Source: Chrysomallon squamiferum (lineage: Eukaryota; Mollusca; Gastropoda; Neomphalida; Peltospiridae). From it: DNA of 64,000 bases. How positions within the stretch are numbered: position 1 is the stretch's first letter; the number at the start of each line of letters is the position of its first letter. A program made the translations under genes and the position numbers. The stretch lies in the NCBI GenBank assembly GCA_012295275.1, contig CM022679.1:9809669-9873668 (forward strand), in the 5' to 3' direction. Below are positions 24,456 through 37,006 of the stretch, piece after piece. The notes beneath the pieces were generated by a model that was given only the letters and a program-made list of their open reading frames with translations, did not search any database and was not told the origin of the DNA.

Positions 24456-27400
24456 TCAAGCAATAAAAACAATCTTCCTCTCTGCCACAGTTTGCCTGCA
24501 AACTGGACATGGCTTGTTGATGAAATGCTGTGAACAAACAACTCCACAGCAGAGATGAGAACATGGCAGAAACAAAGCAGTGGCTGGTTCCTGTACACAG
24601 GTGATACACTGGGGAGCCATGTTTGTAACAGGTGAAACAGGTGCTGGAATGTCAGGTGAAGAAGATGATGTTTCTTCTTGTGTTGCTAGAAAAGTAAAAT
24701 AAAATTTAAAATATTAACAACCATGCAGTTAAAAATCAGCATCATTTAGTGACAGTCATAAAAAATGTTGCAACTTATCTAAACATCACTCCACATTGGT
24801 AGCATGTGTCTTGTCTATATAATTATTTCTATTTGCCACCAGGCTCAATTCAATTAACCTGTAAACCCAAAATAGTATTTTTTATTTAAAAAGAAATATT
24901 ATAGTAACAAAAATACTCTCTTACCTTGTCTTTGTCTGAGACTGAATATCTCAGCTTTTAGTCTCTGAAGTTCTTTTTCTTGTTGAGATAATTCTGAAAT
25001 ATGTCTCTCTTCATCTCTCTTCCTCCTGTCTCCTCATTTCTTCCTCCTGTCTCCTTCTCTCTTCCTCCTGTCTGAATTTTGTCTGCCAGTTTTGTCTTTC
25101 CAAAGCCAGTCTGATGATATCTGCATACATTTGTTCTTCTAAATGTAGCTTTTCTTGTCTTTCCCTCTCTTTTTCTTCTTCAAGTTGCTGCCCTCTTAGT
25201 CTTTCCCTCTCTTTTTCTTCTTCAAGTTGCTGTCCTCTTAGTCTTTCCCTCTCTTTTTTTTCTTGTCTTTCCCTCTCTTTTTCTTTCCCCTCTCTTTTTC
25301 TTCTTCAAGTTGCTGCCCTCTTAGTCTTTCCCTCTCTTTTTCTTGTCTTTCCCTCTCTTTTTCTTCTTCAAGTTGCTGCCCTCTTAGTCTTTCCCTCTCT
25401 TTTTCTTCTTCAAGTTGCTGTCCTCTTAGTCTTTCCCTCTCTTTTTCTTCTTCAAGTTGCTGCCCTCTTAGTCTTTCCCTCTCTTTTTCTTCTTCAAGTT
25501 GCTGTCCTCTTAGTCTTTCCCTCTTTTTTTTCTTCAAGTTGCTGTTCTCTTATCTTTCCATCTTTTTCTTCTTGATCCTGCCCTCTTGGAGTTTTCCAAT
25601 GAGCTTTTCTTGTCTTTCCCTCTTTTTTTTATATCTCATTTTCCAAAGAAAAACAATTTCTGCATCTGAAAAAATAATTATAATAATAATAAAAAAAGGT
25701 TTGATAATAATCCACTCCATTATTCTTACATCTTTTTAAGTATATATTTGGTAATATGATGAAATATAAAAATAAAAAAATCGAACAAAAGGAAAAAATA
25801 ATTTTAATAATAACAGTTAAAGGTTTGTCATCAGTACACTCCAACATGTTTACATCTTTTTAAATATACATTTGGTAATATGATGAAATATTAAAATAAC
25901 ATTAAAAATATGTTGTGCATACTTCAAAGTTATGTTTTATTTGATGGGGAGTTTTAACTAATAACAAAGAAAAACACAAAACAATACTGTTTAAATATAT
26001 TTCTATATTAGATGTGATATCATCAAATACAGAGCACATCTATTTGCTTCAGTTTCTTCTAGTGTTATAAGGAAGATAAAAACAGTAATCACTATGCCAT
26101 TTATGTGACAATATCATAACTCAAACTGTAAAAGGTTAAAATCAAGGTATTCTGATAAATTGTCATTTGTGTTATGGGTTTAATCAAATATGAAAACTGT
26201 AATAATATATATATATTCTTTCTTATAAAATTAATTTTAAATATATTTATAAAAATACTTCCAAAATATTCTGTCTAAAAAGTTTCAGAAAGAAAGAAAA
26301 CATTCATTTATACTGTTTGTACCTTATTTATTCTAGATATTTCTCTAGAACAAAAACACAAATCTGTATTTTCAGAGTAATCCCCCTTAATCCTTAAAAA
26401 ATTTATTTTTACTATTTAATTTTCATAAACTAAATTCTGTTTAACTGGATTTAACTCACCACTGAAACAACAAATTTAAAGGATATTTAATTTTATAAAT
26501 AATTATTAAAAAAGCATATATTTGTATTTACCCCCACCCCCACTATTTATCTTTTGTTTTCTGATTAACTCACAAGTTAAATTGTGAATTTTGAGGATGG
26601 CTTGTCGAATTTGTGGCATATTGTACTGACATTCAAGAGCTGCTTTGATGACATTGAGGTCAAGACCTGCACTGACTGGACTAGTTGTGGTCACTGTACC
26701 ATTACTGGTCACTGGTCCTGAAAATAAAATGAACAATATTAACACAAAGTTCATTAACAGACAAGGTAATTTTAAAACAATTTTACCACTAAATATGAAA
26801 GAAATGAAAATTAAATATTTATTTTGTGGTTCTATTAGAGAATTATTTATTACTATTATTTATTTATTTACTTATTTATTATTATTATTTTATATTATTA
26901 TTATTGTTATTCAAAATAATTGTATTATTATTAAACAAACAAAACAAACAAATTAAAATTGTCAAATTATTATTATTCAAAATAATTGTCATAAAATTAA
27001 ACTTAAAAAAAAAAAAAAAAAAAAATGTCAAATTTTTTACCTTCCTGGAAGACCTTTAAAAAATGAATTATTTAAAATCAACTTCAATCTATGGAGAAAC
27101 AAAATTAAAATTAAATTAAAAATAAGAAATCAAGGTTTCAACTTCACACAGAAGAAACATCTTCTATATAAAAAAAATGAGTGAATTTCTTCATATATAT
27201 TTTAATATAAAAATGAATTATTTAATAATCCAGGCTTGTTGCTGTTAACCTATTATCAACAAAACTGCACATTCTTTTCCTCTATCTCTCTCTCTCTCTC
27301 TATATATATATCCATCAATCTATTCAACTTCACACACACACACACACACACACACACAGATATAGATAGATCGACAGACAGACAGATAGATAGAATATAT

Positions 27401-29569
27401 GTATATATATAACACAATTACAATATATATATATATACGTAATTTGTGTGTGTGTGTATGTGAATGTCTGTGAGCATATATATCTATACATATATAAAGA
27501 AATTTTCTTACACTTCTTAAACCACACATAGTTATGGAAACTATAATTTATTTTAAAATATATTATTTTTCTAATAACAGTAACTGGTTGTAAAACAAAC
27601 CTCTGCTTGCTGTGCTTCTTGTACAAAATCAATTCCTTTAATCTGATTGAGAAAGATACACTGTGGTGACAACCTGGCATGTTGAACCCACGGATCAGCC
27701 TGGCATCTCCACTTCTTCAGACCCACCCCACAACAAAAGCATACCACTTTGTCTGCACACCCTAAAAGAAATATTAATATATATAAATTTGCTATTGTAT
27801 TAATTTTTGATCCAGTTAAATTACCAAAAATCTTTCTTTTTGTGAAAACAAATTATTCAAAAAAAGCTGACCAGCCTGCATGGGCCACTGTAGTTAGTTA
27901 ACTGATAAAATGCTAAAAAAATTTACATTAAAAGCTGTGTGTTTGTGTATGTTCTTGCTCAATGGTTAATTACAAATTTACATTAAAACTGCATTCATTC
28001 TCTGGTATGAGCATAAAACTGAATATTTTGGATGTTGTTTTAATATATTTATTTTAGCTGATCTTTTAAATTAGAGAGCTGCAAGTAAATTAATTAATTT
28101 TGTTTTCATATACCTTAGTATTTATATTACTTTTAGATAAAGTTTTACATGAAGTTTTCTTAACTTGTGTTCTTTACATTAAAGTTTTAGAATTTATACT
28201 CCTGTCGGTGTTATTTATTTATAATAGCTTATTATTAATAATCAGTATATAAAAAAATAACATTTGTTTCCTGCTTTTGTTTTCTTGCTTTTCTGATTAG
28301 TTTTATACCTAACCTTTCAAGATACAAAGTATATATTGCACTTGCAGCAAACAATTTTCTCAGATAACTAAGGCTAGGTATTTAATGTTTTTGTTTACCA
28401 ATTATTTAAGGAAAAAATATGTATACTTATATACTTAAAAATATGTAAATAATATATATGAAGTAATAAGTACAATGCCACAGCACTTTTTTAAACTTAA
28501 ATAACCCTAGGATATCACGTTTTCGTTTGCTTCATTCAGCATAATTTGATAGGTAATAAAATTTGTTCTTACCCACACATGTCACTACAGTATTTATTAA
28601 ATTCACCAAGAAGCTGATACTACTAAAAAAACATTTACTGTCTCCAAATGAATGATGAATTTTACCTGTATAATAAAATCCTGCCTCATTAAGTTGCTCA
28701 GCTGTTTGGTACAACTGTGGTGACCATTCACGGAAAGTATTTAGTCTTTGATCATGACTTTCAAATTGTGGATGAACAGCAAAAGGTTTTTCCAAACTTG
28801 AAACTTGTAATTGTTCTGACTGCTTCATAGCATGTATTTCATTTTCCAATTCTAATGTGATATTCCCCACATCTTTCTTCAACACAAAAGGACATTCTGG
28901 TTTCGCTTTTTGATGCTGGTAATCAGGTGTTTTGGCTGAAAATGGTAAACAAAGACTACAAAAAACACACTGTACCATATCTGTAGGTTTGAAAATGAAT
29001 CCATTTGCTGCCCATTGTGATGCCTTCAGTAAATTCTCAGTACATTTGGTCAGGTTGTCAAATGTCAGTATTCTTCTGCTTTCGAATAAATAATCGGCTC
29101 CACCAATTGGTGCAAACATTTCATTTTCATTGACTTTAGGTTGGTCAGTGTACAAGAAACAGTTATTTTCCAAAGAAATACTTCCGAAATCATTTCTTTG
29201 CGAAAATAAATTCCTTCTTGCCGTGTTGACATCTCCAGGAATGATCAAAGGCGCTGGTGTAGAAATTGGCGAAGCCTTCAGAAATGGACAGTTAGGGTTG
29301 ATGGTTCGATGTACCGCCATAGGAGATTCTCCTCGTGGATTTTTCCATTCAGCTGAACATGCAAAGCAAGATAAAATATTCCCATTTGTTCCAGGAACAC
29401 AATAAAAGCCTGCTTGCGCAAGTTTTAATGGTGAGTTATATCTCAAGTTCCAGACTCCAAACGTTGATGCTGAATTGACAGTGGCAACATCCATAGCATT
29501 AGCTCGAAATGATGCTAACCTGACATACATGTTGGACATGTCATTTACCTGGTTATCTGCCATGATCAT
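24456..29569 (-). pseudogene. IAP copy A: tri-BIR / RING gene with broken 3' half
   Basis: Exon 1 (29569-28666) and exon 2 (27761-27601) are intact and encode three BIR domains. BIR1 zinc ligands are C68, C71, H87, C94; BIR2 ligands are C201, C204, H219, C226; BIR3 is split across exons 1 and 2 and has CFCC...W...DPWVQHA. Exon 3 (27088-27041) is 48 nt instead of 40 and has a TAA after IEVDFK, so the product would stop at about 361 aa, before the UBA-like, coiled-coil and RING parts. Exon 4 (26717-26532) is intact. The coiled-coil exon (about 25600-24925) has lost its start and acceptor and has a 10-nt frameshifting insertion. The RING exon (24685-24456) is intact. It may make a RING-less BIR-only protein or be a pseudogene. 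Confidence 0.75.
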
Positions 29570-32500
29570 ATTGTGTCTTAAAATAGTTGCACAAAAATAT
29601 CGTTATGGGTCTGAAAGACTCTTTGAATGAAATTTCCAAATCTATCAACCAAAACAATAGTTACAACTCCATGCTAAAATGTTCACTTCCGGTGCATAAT
29701 TTTCTCCCTGATATATTTACGCACCTCCTTTAATCTATTTCTGTCAGGTAGTCAGCATTATAGGCAAATATGCTTTCATTTTCCCATCATATTTAAGCAG
29801 AGAGACTTTTCAAGTTTAACAGTTGCTGCAGTTTCACATCTAAAAAGTAAAATGTTCTTTCTACAAGATTTAAACGATCATGACAATTACCCATATAATC
29901 TAATGAAGGCAAAAAAACGATTCCATTTGATCTCACAATATTTTATTATCTAATTGAATAGGTGTCTGGACTCCTTCTTGACATTAACAGAGGCATAATA
30001 ATAATTACGTGTTAAATATAATAACTTTGTTCATGATATATAGCGTCTTTGTTTCGAAGAGCACTTGCTATTCATGTGAGAAATAGTAAATACATAGCTA
30101 GGTTTACTCAATACCAGGAAGAATATTTTAGAAGAAAATCATGTTTAGATAGTTTCATCCAGTGTCATCTGATTCCACAACGCAAATTTCAGAAGGACTG
30201 ATCTACTAATATACAGTGACACAACAATCATAATTATATTATGAAGCAAATAATAAGTGTAATGATTATTTAAAAGGATAAAAACAAAAACGAACAATTA
30301 TAATAAAAATATAGCTATCAGCAATATCCAATACTGACTGACTGAAAACTAAAATAAAATAGAATGTGTAATTTTTTGGAAATTAAATGGGCTTCAAATA
30401 AAGAACACACATTATGTATTGATGTACAATGATGATTATAAATACTTAAACCATCTTTTATATAATTCAGTTTTCTTTTAACTTATTACGTCTGCTTATA
30501 TTTGTAATGTAGTTTTCAACAAAAGTTTGGTTTTGTTAATGAGACATTCCCAGACTTTAATAGTTTTATGTTTGTAAGAAATGTATGTCAGAGGTTATTG
30601 TTTATTTCAAGAAGATTTTTCCATCATTTATGCTTCTTCTTCTTCTTATAATAATAATAATATTAATATTAACATTAATAATAATCATAACAATAATATA
30701 TTGACGTTAGTGTGATATGAAAGGGATTTAACTATTTTATTAAAACATGTGTAAAATATTAATTTTAATTATTTTTTTCTGCTAGAATATTAAGTTCTTA
30801 TATTTAATCTCACACAATGGTTTCGGATTTCCCATACTCATGTTAACAGGTGTGTGATTTGCACTGAATTAATGTTAATGAAACATCAACATATTTTAAT
30901 TGTAATAAACATATCTTAAAGCTTTCTTCTTCTTTCTGTTTCTTTTTTTAATTTTTTTTCAGTTTTTATTTTTTTTTTTTTTTTTTTAAATATAATGATA
31001 GCATGAATCAGGTAGTATCTGTTTTTAAGAGGGGAAAACATAAATATTTTTATTATTTTATATCCCTAATTTGAGGCCCTTGGGTGGAATGGGAAATATC
31101 CTAATCAGTGTACTATGGATGACTGATCATATTAGCAGGTTGAGCAGTCCACTCACTTCAGTTGCTGGTATATAGAGATTTGTGCATCCAATGAAATTTT
31201 GTTTTTAATAAAAACACACATGGTTTTCAACATGAATAAAATTATCCAGTATAAAACTTAATACTTTAAAATTCTTAACAGTTAAAGGACTACATAATTA
31301 GCTCCAAACAAACATTAAGAAAAAAAATCTTAACTGGTCTCTCACTACTGCATTGTCAAATTTAAAGTTTTTCACTGTTGTTCATTACTCATTAAAAAAT
31401 AATAATTCAGTGTTATAAATAAATAAGGAAAAAAATACAGTAATATTAATAATGTAGTAATAATAACTAATAAAATTACAAAATTAATATTATTAGGGAT
31501 ATTTTTTGTTTTGTTATTTGCCATCAATACTGAGCCAGTGGATTATTTTTATTTAACATCATTTACACCTTGCTAAAAACATTATCACCTGGAAATACAC
31601 GTTCTCCCTAAGCATTGTTAATTTATAACACTGACAAATAACAACAAAAATAACTAATTCAGTTTAATGTTTTTATTTTTATTATATAAGGATAAAAATA
31701 CATTCAAGTTTAATTTTAAAAAATGCACAATTCTGAACACTGATGAAAAAGCCATTTTACAAAAGGGTTAAGAAATTAAGCATCAGTTTGTTCAAAATGC
31801 ACATCTTGTAAAAAGATAATAAGTAAAAATGTTTATTTAACATACATTTAGAAATAGTGATCCAGCACTACATGAGACTAAAAATGAAATTATGACAATA
31901 ATATAACATTAAATAAACAAGTAGTTTCCTAACTGCTGCCTTTTTCCTTGAAGAATACATGTTGAAATAAATGAATAATAAATATAATTTTTTACTTTTT
32001 TTGCTTGGTAATGAAAATCAATTATTATAATTTTTACCGAAACAAAACAATGAATTTTTTATTTTAAAACTGATTAAAAATGAAGTATTAAAATTGGACA
32101 TGACATTAAACTGTGAGATAAGATTTAAACAGGTACCAAACATCTTTAAGGTTACTAAAATAAGTTTATCTAAAAATTAATTTCATTAAAAGCAGATAAA
32201 TTATATGAAATGTCATGATATTAATAAATTAATTAATTAATATCTCTTATCATTTCAGTAATTTTCATTTTCTAATATAAAGACACAAATTGATTTATTA
32301 TAATAAAAGTGATAACTGTTACAAAAAAAGGGATGACATTAAAATTGAAAATGTGAATGCTAAAATTTTGGTTTCCAAACTAATCTTCTGAACTGGAAAA
32401 TGTAAAACCCAAATGATTAAGAATCTGAAATCAAAATAATTTATTATAAATGATGGTATATGTTTTCACCAAATTCTAGAAATAATGAAAAGAAATAAAA

Positions 32501-34126
32501 TAAACTATATGGTTTATCAAACATACATGATGAATATAATATTTAAATTCTTAAAAACAAATGATGACTTTACAAGACAAAGATAAATGATCTACGCATT
32601 AAAATACCTATGCAATGTACATTATATACAAAACAAATATATATTGCAAGCATTAAAACTACACCCCTGCAAAAACACATATATTATATGAAATGATAAG
32701 ATATTTGTTTGTTATATCATCAGATAACTTTAGGATGACAGAAACATGATTATACCCCATTCAAGTGACATCCTGGGCTGGTGCAATGACTGGTGGACAT
32801 TAGATACGACATTATGCATATAAAACAAGAACAAGTCTTATATGTAATGCATATATCTACAACAGTAAATGAAAAGAGATACAAAGCATACAGTAACAGA
32901 ATTCTACAAAGCATACTCCAGAATATATATATTTATAATTATGTAATTCTAAGTAACTGAATATACATAACAAAGCCATTAAACAACATTTGACTGCTTA
33001 TTAAAACATTAAAAATATAAATACATACATGTATGTTTATGTGTGTGTAGGTATGTGTGTGTATGTATGTGTGTGTATTGCACATGCACATATCTAACAA
33101 AATAGCAACTACACTGCATTTTAACAAAAAATATTATTTATCTAAATAATAATAATATTAACAACAGTAATAGTAGAATAATATTAAATTCTACTTCAGT
33201 AAAATTGATTGAATTTTGCCATTACAAATATATACAAGCTCAGTATCCAGAAGCCTAAAATAACCAAATTTATAAACCGGGTAGTCATTCTTTAAGAGTT
33301 TCAATGATTTAGTTTTTATATATATATAAACCAAATACATTAATTTAAAATTACAAGAAGCTTTTCCTCTTCTTCATTTTTTGTTCTCTTTTTAAAAAAA
33401 AAAAAAAATTCTGAATAGTAATAATTAGATTGACGAAAATTACAATTTTATCATGTAATGATAATACAAATGATTGCAGACACAATTTTGATGCATTTCA
33501 AGACAAAGCAGCATCTATTTTTCATGGTAGCCTGATAAACTGATGTAAATGCTGCCATACATTCTTTTTGCTGCCTCTTCTAAGAAAGAGATGGTTCTGA
33601 AGAGTTCTTGTTTCATATATTTAGTTTCTCATTTGTTACTGGCTTTTTTCATATTTCACATTCAAACATAAATGTTCAAAACAAATATAATTCCCAAAGT
33701 AATCAGTTGTTTCACTATGATACGGAAATTAACAGCAGTCCCCACTCTTTTAATAAAAAAACACAGAAAAGAATGAGGAATATTCCATTTAGATTCAACA
33801 AATTGTATCCCTCAACAACAGTAACAGTAAATTGTATAAGAATCAAAAGAATTCACAAGCCTTAACAGCACGTGATACTTAAGATTAATGTCATGATTAA
33901 GTACTTCAAAGAAATAAAATATATCCATCAGAAATATGTTATTAACTCTTAAATGGTTTCTTTTGGGTGTGTTTTTTTTTTAAAAAAAAGGTTAAATATT
34001 TCAGTTCCTTTATCTTCATTTTCATTTCTCATATCTCACTAAATTACAAATACATTGAGTAGATACAAATTAAACAAAAATGAAATGGTTTCAAATGCTG
34101 CAGATTTTCACAATGATGATGTGAAA
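29570..34126. other. 5' flank of IAP copy A and 3' flank of copy B
   Basis: Unit A upstream sequence continues to about 30690 and unit B begins there. 29570-29960 is nearly the same as 39075-39470, so it probably contains promoter and 5' UTR. The rest is AT-rich and microsatellite-bearing (GT/TA at about 33030-33080) with no recognised gene. Confidence 0.5.
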
Positions 34127-36519
34127 TCAAGCAATAAAGACAATCTTCCTCTCTGCCACAGTTTGCCTGCAAACTGGACATGGCTTGTTGATGAAATGCT
34201 GTGAACAAACAACTCCACAGCAGAGATGAGAACATGGCAGAAACAAAGCAGTGGCTGGTTCCTGTACACAGGTGATACACTGGGGAGCCATGTTTGTAAC
34301 AGGTGAAACAGGTGCAGGAGTGTCAGGTGAAGAAGATGATGTTTCTTCTTGTGTTTCTAGAAAAGAAAATTAAAATTTTCATTAGTTTGTACAACTATTA
34401 AGAACGACGCTGTTTAATGATAGTGACAAAGAATGTTGCAATATATCTAAACATAACTCCATATTGCTAGTATGTGTCCACATAATTATTTCTATTTGTC
34501 ACTAGGCTCAATTCAATTCACCTGTAAACCCAAAATAGCTTTTTTATCTTAAAAAAGAAATGGAGTATTATTAATAATTTTTAAATAATATGAACACTTT
34601 ACAGACAATTAATTATAGAAATACTCAAAGTTACCTTGTCTTTGTCTGAGATTTAAAATCTCAGCTTTCAGTCTCATAATTTCTTTTTCTTGTTCAGATA
34701 ATTCTGAAATATGTCTCTCTTCCTCCTGTCTCCTCATTTCTTCCTCCTGTCTCCTTCTCTCTTCTTCCTGTCTCCTTCTCTCTTCCTCATGTCTCCTCAT
34801 TTCTTCCTCCTGTCTAAATCTTTCCTGCCAGTTTTGTCTTTCCAAAGCCAGTCTGATGATATCTGCATACATTTGTTCTTCTAAACGTAGCTTTTCTTGT
34901 CTTTCCCTCTCTTTTTCTTCTTCAAGTTGCTGCCCTCTTAGTCTTTCCCTCTCTTTTTCTTGTCTTTCCCTCTCTTTTTCTTCTTCAAGTTGCTGCCCTC
35001 TCAGTCTTTCCCTCTCTTTTTCTTCTTCAAGTTGCTGCCCTCTCAGTCTTTCCCTCTCTTTTTCTTCTTCAAGTTGCTGGCCTCTTAATCTTTCCCTCTC
35101 TTTTTCTTGTCTTTCCATCTCTTTTTCTTCTTCAAGTTGCTGCCCTCTTAGTCTTTCCCTCTCTTTTTCTTCTTCAAGTTGCTGCCCTCTTAGTCTTTCC
35201 CTCTCTTTTTCTTGTCTTTCCATCTCTTTTTCTTGTCTTTCATTTTCCAGCTGCTGTTTCTGCATCTGCAACACCTTCAGATTGTGATCCTTGGCTTGGA
35301 GTTCTCCAATGAGCAGAGGAAAGTTAGGAAAACCACCTAAAATATCAGTAAGGTACATATATAAAAAAATAAATCGCACAAATGGAAAAAATAATTTCAA
35401 TAATAACAGTTAAAGGTTTAACATCAGCACACTCCAACATATTTACATCTTTTTAAATATACATTTGGTAATATGATGAAATATTAAAATAATATTAAAA
35501 ATCTGTTGTGCATACTTCCAAGTTATGTTTTATTTGATGGGGAGTTCTAATTAATAACAAAGAAAAACACAAAATAATACTGTTTAAATATATTTCTATA
35601 TTTGATGTGATATCATCACATACAGAGCACATCTATTTGCTTCAGTTTCTTCTAGTGTTATAAGGCAGATAAAAACAGTTATCACTATGCCATTTATGTG
35701 ACAATATCATAACTCAAACTGTAAAAGGTTAAAATCATGGTATTGTGATGAACTGTCTTTTGTGTTATGAGTTTAATCAAATATGAAAACTGTAATAATA
35801 TATATATATATAATATCTTTCTAATAAAATTAATTTTAAATATATTTAGAAAAATACTTCCATTTTATTGTGTCTAAAAAGTTTCAAAAAGAAAGAAAGC
35901 TTTCATTTATTCTGTTCCCACCTTATTTATTCTAGATATTTCTCTAGGACAAACACACAAATCTGTATTTTCAGAGTAATCCCCCTTAATTCTTAAAAAG
36001 TTTATTTTTACAATTTAATTTCTTAAATGGATGAGACTCGTAAACTAAATTCTGTTTAACTGGATTTAACTGACCACTGAAACTACAAATTTAAAGGATG
36101 TTTAATCTTATAAATAATTATTAAATAAGCATATATTTGTATTTACCCCCACCCCCACTAGTTATCTTTTGTTTTCTTATTAACTCACAAGTTAAATTGT
36201 GAATTTTGAGGATGGCTTGTCGAATTTGTGGCATATTGTACTGACATTCAAGAGCTGCCTTGATTACATTGAGGTCAAGACCTGCACTGACTGGACTAGT
36301 TGTGGTCACTGTACCATTACTGGACACTGGTCCTGGAAATAAAATGGACAGTATCAACAAACAATTCAGTTAACAGAAAGTATAATTTTAAAATAATTTT
36401 ACCACTATATATGAAAGAAATGAAAATTAAATATTTATTTTATGGTTCTATTAGAGAATTATTTATTAATATTATTTATTTACTTATTTATTATTATTAT
36501 TTTATATTATCATTTTTTA

Positions 36520-36614
<95 letters not shown>

Positions 36615-36941
36615 AAATAATTGTCATAGAATTTGACTTAAACAAACAAAATAAAATTGTCAAACTTACCTTCCTGGAAGACCTTTGGTGGGTCAAAATC
36701 AACTTCAATCTATGGAGAAACAAAATTAAAATTAAATTTAAAAAAACAAGAAATAGATTTTTAGTACGGAAGAAACATCTTCTATAAAAAAAAAATGACA
36801 TTTCTTCATATACATTTTAATAAAAATATTTATTTAATAATCCAGGCTTGTTGCTGTTAACCTATTATCAACAAAACTGCACATTCTTTTCCTCTATCTA
36901 TCTCTCTCTCTCTCTGTATATATATCCATCAATCTATTCAA

Positions 36942-37006
<65 letters not shown>

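Larger units (their letters stand above)
20462..30690. repeat. Tandem segmental duplication, unit A (about 10.2 kb)
   Basis: The left edge is near GATGTTAGTGTGGTCTAAAG (about 20469). The right edge is in the CTTCTTCTT/AATAATAAT tract near 30640-30690. It carries IAP copy A. It is about 0.7 kb longer than units B and C, mainly because of an internal 1-kb duplication. The RING stop codons of the three units lie at 24456, 34127 and 43588. Confidence 0.8.

Noticed and set aside
25114-25739. Plus-strand Ser/Leu/Cys-rich frames opposite the coiled coil (also 34856-35287 and 44189-44665)
   Set aside because: They are the antisense of the 42-bp coding minisatellite; splice sites and homology place the gene on the minus strand.
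28571-28630. Possible cassette exon in intron 1 of the IAP genes, with TTTTTTTAG and GG|GTAAGA, conserved in all three copies
   Set aside because: It is only about 40 nt from the exon-1 donor, too short for an intron, and in the required phase hits a stop after a few codons. Conservation follows from the recent duplication.
36442-36801. Reading frames of poly-Ile, poly-Tyr and poly-Asn
   Set aside because: They translate an (ATT)n microsatellite inside an intron and have no counterpart in IAP copies A and C.
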